The translations under genes were made by a program, and so were the position numbers. Positions 44,201 through 59,200 of a stretch of 64,000 nt of DNA are shown in pieces; the stretch's first letter is position 1, and every line of letters starts with the position of its first letter. The DNA is from Haliotis asinina (taxonomy: Eukaryota > Mollusca > Gastropoda > Lepetellida > Haliotidae): contig NC_090291.1 of assembly GCF_037392515.1 (NCBI RefSeq), positions 40,221,501 to 40,285,500 of the forward strand, read 5' to 3'. The notes under the pieces are model-generated. The model saw nothing but the letters and a program-made list of their open reading frames with translations, was not told the DNA's origin and searched no databases.

Positions 44201-47200
44201 ACTAGGTCCTAAACGTTTCCATCGAAACTGAGAAAATAAGACATCACAAGATCCTGTACATAGCAAAAGGCACCACTTCAGGTTCTGACTGATATATCTA
44301 CCAAGTTTTGCAGAGAAATATTGAACGCTTTTTGAGTTCTGCTAGGGAAACGAAACACACCTCTCACTTTTGAGACTATGTCTGAAACATTTCCATGGAA
44401 ACCAAGAAAATAATAAATCACAAAAACCTGTAAATACCAAAAGGCCCCATTATAGGTTCAGATTGATATATCTACCAAGTTTTGCAGAAAAATATTGAAC
44501 GGTTTTTGAGTTCTGCTCCGGAAACGAAGCCCACCCCTCCATTTTGAGACTATGTCCGAACGTTTCCATGGAACAGAGAAAAAATTAAATCACAAAAACC
44601 TGTACATCGCAAAAGGCACCACTTTAGGTTCTGACTGATATATCTACCAAGTTTTGCAGAGAAATATTGAACGCTTTTTGAGTTCTGCTCCGGAAACGAA
44701 ACATACCTCTCAATTTTGAGACTAAGTCCGAAACGTTTCCATGGAAACCCAGAAAATAAGAAATCACAAAAACCTGTACATAGCAAAAGGCACCACTTCA
44801 GGTTCAGATTGATATATCTACCACGTTTTGCAGAAAAATATTGAACGATTTTTTAGTTCTGCTCCAGAAACGAAGCCCACCCCACCATAAGACTAACACC
44901 AAAATATTCCATGGAAAAACAAAAAAAATATAAATGCCAAAAATCTGTAAATAGCAAAAGGCACAACCACAGGCTGAGATTACTATATCTATCAAGTTTG
45001 GTCTAAAAATATTGAACGGTTTCTGAGTGATGCTCCGGAAACAAAATTATTACAGACGGACGGGGGATGTACGGACGGACAGACGAGGCGTCAACTATAT
45101 CCCCCCGCATTACATGCCAGGGGGATAAAAAGTACATAACAGTACATCTTTCTTACACTAGATTTTTACTTAATACATTTAATTCAGTTTGGTCCACTTT
45201 CAAAACTCTCCTCAGAGACTTTGTTCATACTGTCATTCACAGAACGAATGAATTTATGAGTTTAAATATCTGCAAGAAAATGGCAACGAAATTAGACTTC
45301 TGTTCACCTGTAGTATCAAATCGCCAACTCTGACTTTATCAGCTGAGGTTACCTCCCCTTGAAAGGGTCCCAGACTGCTTCCAGCTTGGAGTGGAATGGC
45401 ACAACAGACTACCCAGCACACCGCCGTGTTTCCGTGCATAGTTATCTCAACTCGTTTTAAATACAGAACATCCTTCGGCAACTGCAGTTGATTTGCTAAG
45501 CCCTGTAACATTGTCGGGCTTGAGGAATCTGTATTAACTTCCTGTTTTACTTGCACATTGTCCATGTCTGACATATTTGGCTGATCCTCCTTGCCACCAG
45601 GTGTCTCTGTACGACTGTCACTCGAGTCTAAGTTAGATGGTGCTGGGGACTGGATGCAGCGTGATGATAGTGAGGTGGTCTCCCCTTGATTCTCCCCCTG
45701 GTGGTGACTACCTGTGGGACTTGCCTCACTAGCTGTTTCCCCATTTCCTGAAACTAGCAAAACATACTCATTTGAAAGTCTGGACCTCATAAATGTGATC
45801 ATAATGTAATTTGATATTTTGTAGTTATGTCACCTCAGTGAAAACATTAGAAAGGTTAAGTTCAATTTACAACATTATAAGTTACATAAACAAACCTCGA
45901 GAGTACATGAGCCCATTGACCCCGAGGGACCAGTGAACAACATATTTATCTTACTGAACACCCGAGTTTTAATTTCGAGCTCTTTGAAGCACTTTGAGAG
46001 CCAAATCGCCACTTTGCAGACGACACAGATTTAGAGTTATCTCCCTTCCATCGATTTTCGATCGCAAAACATCAGTAATTTCCGTGCTTCATGTGTGATT
46101 AAATGGTATTCGAGACAAAGAAGTACTACCATGAAGCACCAGAAGAGTTCAAAATTTCCAGCGATGTACATTGAAAATAATACATCGCCTGTAAGCGGGG
46201 TACATGGAAAATAATAGAATAGCGCTTAGCCAATCAGAAAGCGACATTCATGTGTGAGGTAAGATAAAACTTTATGTACGCATGAAGATGCGGGGTAGAA
46301 TTAGTCTTCAGCAACCTCTTCTTGCCATAAACAGGACTGGTTGGTCAGACTCGCTGACTTGGTTAACACATCATTGCACCTCAGTTGTATAGTCGAATGC
46401 TCATGCTCTTGATCACTAGTTATCTGGTCCAGACTCAATTATTGACAGACTCGCTCCACAGAGCCAGAATATTGCTGAGTGTAGGATTAACAAAAAAAAC
46501 CAAAAACAAACAATTTGTAGTAGGCCTGAACATTTACCACATCGATGAGTGAGTTTGGTTTCAGGCATTAATCCTGCAACACCTGCCATATAGCTGGAAT
46601 ATTGCTGAGTGAGGCAAAAAACAACACAAACAAACAAACATAAATCAATGTTCAGTTATAACAAACATGCTTGGACATTATGGAGTGTTTGGTTGGACTG
46701 CACCTTGTTCTATGTTTCAGTTGAAATATGTGTATAGCAAACTTTCATGCAATACTGCAATTAATCATCCCTTGAGTTCATCATAGCTGTTCACTGTTTT
46801 GATATAATAACCCGAAGATACAAAAAGGTTAACATCCAAGGGTAAATAAAAATAGCTCTGTGCCTACATTATAATTATTTCACTGTTAGGGATTTTTTAA
46901 ATCTTTTCTTTATTAGTCTAGACAAATTTAACTTCCAGCTTTTCAGATTAGAAAATATGTCAAGGGGCATCATTAACACATGTAATCAGGGCTACTTCCG
47001 TATTAGTCTACTTAAAACACTTCAAATAAATATTTTAACAATAATACAAATTAAAAATATCAAGAAAACATTAAATTATAAAGTAATGTAAATATACATG
47101 TTTTTAACAATTGAAAAAGTTCGGGTGGACTTGTGCATATAGAAACTGATTGTTGTTTAACTTAAACATATATTGTGTGAATATATTTCTATTCATGAAA

Positions 47201-50200
47201 GAATCTGGTTTGGTAAACAAGTAACCCTTTGCTTTTGTGGATAATTCACCAGGACAAACATAACATAAACAGAACACAAAAGAACTAGAAAAAAGACACA
47301 GAATGAAATTGACAAAATGAAATAAACTAAAATCATAGCACATAAAGTGAATTTAGAATTGTAATTAACAACACGTTTGCAGTTAATTTTCATTACTTTT
47401 ACAGATATTTGCACTCTGGTGTTTATGAGAGAGGATTGTTTATCTCCAGCAGTGAATTTACTAGGTGATTTTACTATTTGACTGTGGCGTGATAAAGAAC
47501 TGAGTCTAGACCAGACAATCCTCTGATACTATGCTCAAGGATAAATACCATCTTCGTACACTGACAAGAAATCAATCACTTGACCCAAGTGACTACCAAA
47601 ATCGTTTTGTTATATCTGTTTGTTTGTAATAAACATGCTCATATCACACACAGTTCTCTGTAATTTATTACCACAAATTGCAACAGGTGTATACAATACA
47701 AAATTAGTTCTTACACACGATGATCCCCCAATATCTCAATTCATGGGTACTCCCACATAATATGAAGGTCTTGTTGGCATGGTGAAGAAAAGGAATGGTG
47801 TCGCAAAGCATATCTATCAAATTTAAAAATTACTTTCATTTCAGTACTTTCTTGTCAAGTATGATTTTACGCCACTTTTAGCAATATTACAGCAGGGGAA
47901 ACCAGAAATGAGCTTCACACATTATACCCATGTGTTGAATCGAACCTGGGTCTTCAGCGTGACGAGCGAATGCTTGAACCACTAGTCTACCTAACCTAAT
48001 TCATCCTAAGGATAAATAACAGTATACATATATTGTGTTGATTCAATAGTTTTATGACCCCTGAGGGTCCCTTGAATAGACCTTCAGCAACCCATGCTTG
48101 CCATAAAAGACAACTATGCTTGTTGTAAGAGGCGACTAATAGGATCGGGTGGTCAGGCTCGTTGACTTGGTTGACAAGTCATCGTTTCCCAATTGCACAG
48201 ATCGATGCTCATGTTGTTGGTCACTGGACACTGTCTGGTCCAGACTCAATTATTTACAGACCGCCGCCATATAGCTGGAATATTGCTGAGTGCTGCGTAA
48301 AACTAAACTCACTCACTCACTCAATAGTTTTATGAATCCTGGATGCATACTTCTGGGCTGCATAAAATACTGTGTATAACAGTATGAGTCACACCCCAAG
48401 AATGGTTTGCAAAATTTGGATGTGACGCCATGCGCATAGTGCAAAAACAGCAAAAAATTAATTGGCTAATTATGGAGATTTCCTTCATGTCTTTTACTCC
48501 AAAGCATATAAGTAAAGAATGATTTACTTTCAACAATAAAGGGTTTATTAAGAAATTTTAAAATGCATATGATTCTAGCCATATATTGAGCAGAAAATCA
48601 TTTTCTTGGTTCACAGCTCAGTTCAATGATCATGTTGTGTATTGTACTGTATCTACCAAAAGACTTCTGGCAATTAATGTTCCTAACATACAAGTCATCA
48701 TATAAAGATGCCAAATTTGCAAATGCATTTTGTGCAATATAGAAAAAAAATGACGTTTTTTCCTTATTTGAGACATGCTGATAACTAACTATTTTCGGTG
48801 ACTGATTGGTTGTGTTGTAATGAACCTATTTTCGGTGACTGATTGGTTGTGTTGTAATGAACCAATCACCACTTGTGAGATCTTAACCAATTCCCATCAC
48901 TACTAGCAATCCATTGCAACTATCCCTGTAAATAGTTTGTTTTACTGAATATTAAGGATGAAAGTGGTCAGGGTTATTTCCCTTGTATTTTCCTTCCCAT
49001 TACAAAACTATGTTCTACATGTAACGATATGAGTGACTTTTAAGCCGCTTTGGCAATATTCCAGCAATATCATGGCAGGGGAAACTAGAAATGGACTTAA
49101 CACATTGCACCAATGTTGGAAATCAAATCTGTTACAGCCAAACAATTTTAGGATACATAGAGAAAAAAATACAAACCGGTAATGATAGACACGATTCTAT
49201 CCACTAACTGTACAAATACCTTGCACAGACAAGTTAAAAACTCTCTCCTCATAGAGAAAGTTGTCATGTTTATTAGCACTGGCACTTCAGATATAACTTA
49301 TAACTTCATTAATAGGGTCAGCTGTCAACAGAAAGAAAACAATGAAAGAATATTTGAGATTGACTGTTCTAGACTGGTTCTTACAAATGGAAGCCTGATC
49401 TTATTGTTAAGGTCAAGTCAAATGCTTCCCATTAGAAATTGGTCTCATTATCTCAATTCCTATAATGAGAAATTTAATGGTTAACAACACAGAATGTTCC
49501 TGTACAGATTCATGTCGTGTTGTTAAGCGGGAATGACTTTATGTAAACAAAATGAAGAAGTGAGGGAGTAAGGTTGTACGCCACATTTAGCAATATTCAA
49601 GTAATATTATGGCAGGGGACAACTGAAATATGCTTCACACATTGCACCAATGTGGGGAATCGAAACCAACACTTCAGATTGATGAGAGAATGTTTTTAAC
49701 ACTTGGCTACCATACTGCCCACGAAACCCAAGGATCAGGTATTACAATGTACAAAATAAAAGAAGTTTTTGTTCATTAATTTGCCATTACTGATTTTCCC
49801 GACGTCTGAAATGCCACTCAAAGATGTTATCTAAATTTCTGTGCATAAATAAGATTAAATGTTTATCATATTCCTCATTAGTGAAATATATGCAAGCCCA
49901 TTAAAGGTGCAGCATTGTTTTTTTATTATTCTGAAAAGTCAAGACACTGAGATGAAAACCGAAGATGCTAGTCGACAATTCCAGATAATATCTCAGAAAT
50001 ACATAAACTAAGTCAGGCTAAGTCAAAATTTCAATCTGCTACCTTGAAAATTGAAGCTCAATTAATTATGTGGCCCTGGGTTTCCATAGAAATACTGTGG
50101 AAAATCTGTGAACCAGGTCATCTAACATACTGGAACATCCCTGGCACAAGTCATTAGCAGTTTGATAGGATTACATGTGATATCACTTGTAGAACATTGT

Positions 50201-53200
50201 AACACACTTTGCATCATAATCTGCTATATTGCTTAGGGCAACAGGCAACACTCAGAACACACCTGGGCACATCCAAATGAAAAAAATGTATTTTTTGTTA
50301 TGAGAAACAAGTCTGTCGTTTTCTACCTATCTAAATATGTAATCAGTGTTCATGGAGAATAAAGTGTTTTCGTTTGATGCGAAAAAAAACTTTCATCTTC
50401 AAAACATGAACATAAACTCAAAATCTTTTTTGTTCAAATACCAAATTGATTATTTTATCAGACAAGAGATATGTTGTGGAATTATATGTTACAGTATCAT
50501 AAACGAACTCAGAATATTCAAGAATGCCTATCTAAGCCACCATATAACAACCCAGCAAAGCATGCATTGAGTTCGATTTAAATGTCTCGCTGATATTTTC
50601 CCTCCAATCTGAGAGATTAAGACATAAGGAGTTATACTAGAGATTTATCAGGTAATTAAATTGCCTCCATATTTGATAAAACTCTCTTAAAGTTTAAGAC
50701 AGGACTTATCAATTAGATAAACCGTCTCTGAAATAGGCAAGCATTGTTGCAAGGGGCCCAGAGACAGATTTCGAAAACATCACAATCTGTTGGCATTTCA
50801 AGAAATGAAAAAAAAAATCACAGAATAATCTGATATGTTAGGTTAAGAAATAGGCAAGTCAGTTTGTGTATCATTGAATATAAATGATGGTCGTCTAAAG
50901 ATGGAAAGATACGCTTGTGAAGGCCGATTGCACTGATCCCAAGAAACAGCACTGGTTCATTTGTTAGTCGCTATCACAACTTGCTACTATCTGCCTGGCA
51001 AACGTCAGCTACAGGCCATAGAAAAGGACGCTTGGAGGTTTATGATACGTAGTGTTTGATAGACTTCATTAATGTTTTAACTATTACACAAATGGAGAAA
51101 CAAATTTTCACCGCATGAATAAGTTAGGATCCTAATTATCCAGCTTTTATAGCTTGCCAAGTTAATGTTCTAGAAACATGAAGACTTATCTTGCTTTGAT
51201 ATTTTATACATATGATTAAAATATAACAATTTATGTTAAATTCATAGCATAAAATATTGAATTTTCTGGAAATGTCTCTTTTATGATATCTTATTTTCTA
51301 TAAGATAGGGAAAAATTATATTACAACATTCAAGATTTGAAACGGGTGTCATTACTTATTTCTTAACAATGTTCACAGATCAACCTTTAAATTGTTTGAT
51401 AAAATGACATTAAGTTGGTAAACTATCAAGGAATTAAATCTGTATGTTTTTGTTGCAAATGTTCAAACAGATAAAACTCTAAGAATGATATTAGTATCAT
51501 GCAGTTTGTCAGTAGATGCTACCAGTAATCTCGATTCTCCTTGACAGTATTTTGCAGATGAATTTGTCACTACCAAAACAGACATAGATATGTTTTTCTT
51601 GTACCAAAAATATTGTGTTCTATATGCGTAAGAATTTAAAATGTGTAGAAGTGATCTACATTGTGAGTACTAGAGAACACATAATGGTATGGTTAGCATA
51701 GTATTTAAAGACTTTGCTTGTCATGCCAATGATACAGGTTTGATTCCCCACATGAGTACAATGTGAGAAGCCGATTTCTGGTGTCCCCTGCTGTGATATT
51801 GCTGGAATATTGCTGAAAGCAGAGTAAAACCATACTCCCTACTCACACAAGAGAATGGAATCATTACAGCTAATAGCATTTGTGTATTATTGCAAAAGTC
51901 ATCTTTACCACTGCAATCTGGTTGATTGAAAACGGTATAAGAAGCTATACCGAAACGTCGCATCATGGAAATGAAGAAGTTGTCATCCATACAGTATTAT
52001 ACTTTTCTTCTCTTTCATCACTGTAACCGAGAGTTCTGGTAAGAAATACATCCAGCATAACTAGTTGACTTTCTTCGCTCTGTAACTGGCTTAAGGCTTC
52101 TTAGTCTGTCCCACAGTCCTGGAACATATTATTTCCCCCACTGCCCAGGCCTCCTTGCAATGCTAAAGGCCTAAATGAAGCAAGGCTAGATTTCCTCAGG
52201 TTCTGAATCTCTGGTTTCCCTGGGGCTCCTTATAAATTTAAATGGGAAGTTACTGTCAGAGTCTTAAATTTTCCCAGGTTCTGAATTTCCTATCTGACTC
52301 CGGGACCTTTCCAATTTAAATATTGTATCATTTGTTACTATCAAAATTATATATACTCTAAGACTAAGCTTTAGTCTAAAAAACCTCTGAGCAATTGGCA
52401 CAACATTAGTGGGGTTGTTTTAAATTACTCAAGCAAAGCATTGCACTTGTAGCCAGTGGTAGACACTTCAAGCTGTGGACACTTGAAAGTCATCACTGAT
52501 AATACCAACTTGAAAGTACATAAAGTAAAGTAAACGTATAAACCATAATTTCAACTCCATCACACACCCCACCCCGCCGTCCCCCAGCCTAGACAAATCT
52601 AGAGAAAATGTTTCAAGTCTATTTTACCACAGTTTCAGTGGCTAAAAATGTCTACTTATTATTATTTTTATGATTATACTTTGGAAACTGTTTTTTCTGT
52701 AATATATTTTCACTCCAGAGACTAGATGTGAGTTTAGATATTCCATTCATCAGTGTGTATAAAACCAGGAGGTGGTTCGTCGATATCATACCATTTAATA
52801 TCCAAACATGAATTATCACAACACTGGTCTATTCATAGAATTTACTCGCCTGTAAACAACAACAACAAAAAAATACAAATGTATCCTCATAATTTTGAAA
52901 TAACAAAATACATTTTTACAGGAAACCCTCAAATATGAGGCAATATATATGAATTCACTGTTCTATTTTACCAGCCAGCATATTGCTTTGATTGGAATTC
53001 TAATCTACAAGAGGTGCAACAGGAGACATAACTCAACCAGAAAACCTGTTATCAATCTCACAGATCAATTGACAAAGCCTTGCCCAAACCTGATAATAAA
53101 CTTGCCTATTTACATTATGTGGGGAGTTACTTGTATCAGATTCTGCTAAATAATTTCTGCACTGTTACTCGAGATCCTATCATTGGAGGCTATCAACAAA

Positions 53201-56200
53201 ATTTGATACTGTTTACTTGAAGTTTTTTAAAACTTCTTTAAGTAAATAAATAAGCAAGTGTGCTAAGCTATAGATTTCCGAGACTGCCTAGTTGTATGTA
53301 TAAATTAACTGAGAGAATTTCATCTGTTTCAAGGTATCTCTGATTCCTGGAGATACACGCTTACACACTATTTGCTTTATACAGTTGTTCGAGTTATGGA
53401 ATGCCAGTTCCAGAGGCAGGTTCATGTGTTCCAATAATAAGCCGAATCAGTCAAATTTTATTAATGGTGTTAACATGATAACTGTTAAGAAATAAAAACT
53501 TGATTTATCCTCTCCACCCTGTGATGATTGACTTTCAACATGTACAACCAATGTTAGAATCTCTATTTATAGTCCTGAATCATCAGTGTTCGCTTTTGTG
53601 ATTAAAAAACAGTTATGATGGTGCTATTGTTTTAATTGTAAATTATATGTAATGAATCGCCAGTTTACTGACATCTGAAAGTTTGATTTCTTAGAAGCAA
53701 ATTTTAAGCATATTCATTGATGCTGAGCACGAGCATGACAAACATTGTGACAGCAAAGATCCCATCTCTTGAAGTGCACATGCAGTATGAATATGCAAGC
53801 TAGTTCCAATGCGCACAGATGTTGAAGCATGAGTTAAAAAAAAATCATGCATTAGACATGTACTGCAAGAAATATAATTTCAGCATATTTGTGTTGTACA
53901 TGTTTTCATTTATTTAATCATTTATTTTAACTTCCAGGCTGTATTTTAAATTTGATAACACATTTTATTATTACAGATGAATGGCTAGACACTAGTTACA
54001 ACACTGATACACAACTTCTCTGGCTTGTCCATATTTGTGACTAACATCCAGTTCCACTGACATAATCAGCATGAATCTTAAAACATTTGTTAGAAAAGGT
54101 AAACAAATGTTTGTCAATCACACAAAAAGACATCACCAAAGCCAACATATCCAACACTCCAACAATCGCACAGTCACACAATCACACAATCCGTGATGTT
54201 ATGCACTACAGGGTCAAGTGTGTCATTCTGTCGTTCATATCACAGATTCTATACAATCAATGTACCTCACTGCCATAATGCAGGGGTGGAAATAACTTTA
54301 AAATTGTTAGTGTACTGCGCTGATAAATTTTCCACTTTAATGGTTGATTTTCTTGTTTGATTTTTTAAATAAGCAACATAATTAACATTAGGAAGTCAAG
54401 TGGACACCAGTACAGCATGATATACAAATTAGCTTGCCCGACAGAAAAAACACTTGACTGGGGCATCAGGCAATGGGTTTTTTCTACCCCTGTAATGGAT
54501 AAAACAATTAAAAATATACTATTTATTAAATCAAGTTATACTGTCTTTTAACTAAAAGTTAAGAAATATTTGATTTAACTAAGATTTCGAAAGCACTAAT
54601 TTCAACATGCAGCAAACCTTGTTCATAAGGAACAGGCTAATAATAAACTGATGGATTAAATTTAAGGATCTTTGGTCCTGTCCTATCTTTCTTTCTCAAA
54701 ATGCATAATGAACTATAACTCTGACAAGCTGAAAACCCTTTGAATTCATTATAACCATTTTTTACAGATGTTAAACTGCATAGTAATACTCCCTGTGTAT
54801 TGAACTTCCCAGTGATAATAATAGCAAAAACATTGTACAATTTCATGTCACGATATACGTACATATCCTTAATGATAAAAGTTATTATCATCCTACCATA
54901 AAATTAGAAATGACTTCTGATTGGTCAATCACAGGTTATCACATCACAAATCTCCTAAATTGGTATGTCATCAGAACAGTGTACATGTGTTGATTTTAAA
55001 AGCACCGATTACTGAATATAAACACAATTTACTCTGAAACCTCATTGCCTTGCAGTATTTTGATGGGGTTTTTTTACTCGAAAAAAACCCCAAAAAGCTC
55101 CCTACTCTGTGATTAACATCATGTAATTACAGGAAATTAGAAAATTCAAGGACAAAATCAAAGTGCACACTTGACTAGAACAAATACAATTTTGTTTAAA
55201 AAACGTTACCTACTTCAAAGCTTTAAACAGCCTTGAGTTACAACAGAGAGCAGAATAACATACCATATGAAAGAATCTGAGACAAACATAAGCATCTGGT
55301 ATCAGAAGAGAGAAATTTGGGATCCGGTTATGTCTGGGTGATAACGTCCATTGTCCTGTCTCAACATAATGCCAGCATTTTTCTGCCTCAAATATTCCCT
55401 ATCATCTTTCACTCGGCCTACCACTCAGTTCTGGAATTCACATGATGTGTTTATTTTTATCAAGATAAATATGATAAAGGTAATCTCTGACAGATCAGGT
55501 TCAAAGTCCATTCTCAATCTTTTCTTTGTGGATAAGCTCAGATCTCTATCAGAAATACTGAGATTTTAACACAACTTCAAAGCCTAATGAATGCCTCCCA
55601 GCCCTGGCCTGATGGAAAGTTTACTTATATCTTCCAGTGTGATCAGGTTTCCCCCCCCCCCCCCCCCCAAACACTCATTGTTTAATGTTGCCCTGTACCC
55701 ACTTCCTTTTCCACAGTATGTGTCCCCCTTTCATGACCCCCTCTATACCTGTCTCCCTTGTTTCTTCCCTGTATGTGTCCCTTATTTACATACTCCCCAA
55801 AATCTGTCCCCCTTTCATGTCCCCTCTATACTTGTCTCCCTTGTTTTCCCCCTCTATGTGTCAGCCACTTACATACTCCCCCTAACCTGACCCCTTTCAT
55901 GACCCTCTATATTTGTCTCCCCTGTATTTCCCCTCTATGTGTCCCTATTTACATACTCCCCCAAACCTGACCCCCTTTCTTATCTATCATTATTTGACTC
56001 TGCTGTTCCCCCCCAATCCCCACCCCCAAAATGAGTTCCCTGTTTACATACTCTCCCCCCTACATGCCCTTCCATACTTGTTCCCCTTGTTTCTTCGCTG
56101 TACATGTCTTCATTTACATACTTCCATGCCCCCTCCAAATTTGACTCCCTGGTTTCATTCCTTAGTCTGTCATACAGACCCTGAAGTATATATATATTCA

Positions 56201-59200
56201 AGAATGCCCACGCAAGTGTAGAAAATGTGTCAAGCCTAGATTTCCATAGCTTCTGAAAATGAAGAGTGTCTCAGGGCTCTATTTCATTATATTACTTTTT
56301 TCACTATGAACGTTTTTTCAGTAAAATATGTTCATTTCAGAAACTAGCTGTTAGTCTATTCTTTCCTGTACATGTCCCCATTTACATACTCCCCCAAACC
56401 TGTCCCCCTTTCCTGCCCCTCCATACTTGTCTCCCATGTCTTTCCCTGGTATCAGTCCCTTATTTACACTGTCCTCCACAGCTGACATTAACTCCCCATA
56501 TCAAGTTTACAGTCATCAGTGTACTGCCCTATACTGTCCCATACTGAGTTTACCTTCATCAGTGTATACTGCCCTATATTGTCCCATGTCAAGTTTACCT
56601 TCATCAGTATATATGGCCCTGTAGTGTCCCATATCAAGTTTACCTTCATCAGTGTATACAGCCCTACACTGTCCCATACTGATTTTATCTTCATCAGTGC
56701 ATACTGCCCTGTACTGTCCCATGTCTAGTTTACCTTCATCAGTGCATACTGCCCTATACTGTCCCATGTCTAGTTTACCTTCATCAATGTGTACTACCCT
56801 ATACTGTCCCATGTCAAGTTTACCTTCATCACTGTATATGGCCCTATACTGTCCTATATCAAGTGTACCCTCAGCAGTTAGTCTGTCGTACAGACCCTGA
56901 AGTATAAATATCCAAGAAAGCCCACGCAAGTCTAGAAAATGTGGCAAGTCTAGATTTCCTTAGCTTCTGAAAATGAAGAAAGTCTCAGGGCTCCATTTCA
57001 TTATATTATTTTTTTGGACGTTTTTTCAGTAAAATATGTTCATTTCAGAGACTAGCTGTTAGTCTACCTCAGCAGTGTATGCAGAAATATACTGTCCCAT
57101 AAAAAGTTATCCTTCATCATTTTATATGGCCCTACACTGTCCCACACTGAGTTAACCTTCATCAGAGTCTATGAGCCTACACTGTCCTATACCAAGTTTA
57201 CCTTCATCACTGTATACAGGGCCTATTGTCCCATGTCATAGCCCGCCAGGGAGTAAGCTCAGGGAAGGAGAACACTGCCACTGCTATCTTATCAGTTCAT
57301 GGCTGCCCAGCCCTTCCACTTATCAGCCCTTACCATAGGATTGTCAGGCTGGTTTTCATTTTCCACGCTACATGCATTGCTAGGGGGAAAGTCAGCTAGC
57401 TGCAGAGCATGGAAAAACACAGGCACACTCTACTCAGATTAATGCTGTAAAACTCCCAAACATTCTTCATTGAAACACAGACATTAATTTCATTAATCAC
57501 TAATGATACGAATCTAACATTTCAATCAGCAATACACTGGCCAGAAAAAAAATAGATGGTTAGCATTTATGATTCATTTCATATAATATTTCAATGATTT
57601 TTTAAACAAATTAAATCAATGTGGGAATTCAACCAGTTTAGTAATTTCAAACCTTTGTTAAAGAATGTGGTTAGGATTCTCATGTGAAATACATTTACCA
57701 GGACTGGGAAAGATTGGCGATTGTTGCTGTACTTGCCTCCCAAACAATGCTAATCACAACAATCTGGTCTAATTACTGGGGGTAATTAGGCATGTTTATC
57801 ACCTCTCGTTACTCCACACGTCTGAGAGGATGACCTCAAAACTTGTTGAAGATAACAATACCAGAGAGTCAAGCACTAGATCAGACAACCCAAAGCTAAT
57901 CAGTTCACAACCACAGGCAATAAACAAGATCAGTTATCTTTCCACTTTATCTTGCCATTTTGAAATAAAAGGTCAGATTGCAGTAAAATAAGAGATAAGT
58001 TTTCTTATACTATATCAGAAAATCTTGTGCAATCCCAAAACATAACTCCCAATTATACGAAAAATGTAATAAAAAATAATCTCCTGCTTATCGACATACA
58101 AACTGGACAAACTTTAAGTATTTCTGACAAATCAGAAAAGTAAAGGAATTACCACATCCAAGACCGGTCAGTGCCAGAAATGGACAGTAGAGTTGGAAAC
58201 AAACAAGATAAAGTTATATGGATTGTGGCATTTGTATTATCTTCCAGCAGAGGGGTGGAGGAGTGCTGTAGAGTTATCTCCCCTAGATAAACCCTCTGCC
58301 AGACTGATTGTAATCAGTGTACTTGACATAAAGCATGCTTATCTCACTCCCTGTGTAGGTTTTTGCAGCACACACCCATCACAGACTATCTTGTATTCCC
58401 CAAAGAAGGGGGAGAACCACTTGATTCACTTCAAACCTTTTTTCAGATCTTACTGGAGATAAACACACAGGCTTGGAGGCTATGTAATGATGCAAGGGCT
58501 GTCTCCAACACAAATATCCCCAGAAGGAATTCCTTAATACACTGAACGAACATATCTGACTTATCAATGATATAATCATGTCCTCAATATTGGTCCTATA
58601 ATGAGTGTCTATGGCAATAAAAAGGCACAGAAGAAGACACTGGCAGGTTAACATGGTTGCTATCTGACGTGTCATTTATATCAGTAAGTTTTACTCACTA
58701 TGCCGCTTTTAGCAATATTCATGCAATATCATGGCAAGGGACACCATAAATGAGCTTCACACACTGTGCCCATGTGGGGAATTGAACCCAGGTCTTCAGC
58801 ATGACAAGCGATGTTTCTACCACTAGGCCACCTCACTGCCCCGCATTTAAATCAGACAAGGTTGGTATTAAACCTATCGCAAGGGACTGCAGGAAATCAA
58901 GCCAAGGTGCTTGACAAGAGAGTATATGCCTTGTTTCTGGAATACAGCATTTATTGGTGACATATTTGTGTACCTTCCAGTGTAAAGAAGATAAGTAAGC
59001 GATTTTATTTCTCTTTCACAAACTGTGTGAGTGGTGGTTCTATCGGTAGTACATGCTTACCCTTCCTACAGACTACTAGTCTCATAACAGACTTTCAATG
59101 ATGCTTCAGTCTCATAATTTCCTCCTCTATTTTGCCTTGTAGCTCTGTCAAATCTGGTTGGGTGTATTAATCAAGCCTGGCTCTTCTGATACATACACGT

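Noticed and set aside
56516..56947. 143-codon repetitive protein
   Set aside because: Explained by a 45-bp minisatellite; no start context or exon signals.
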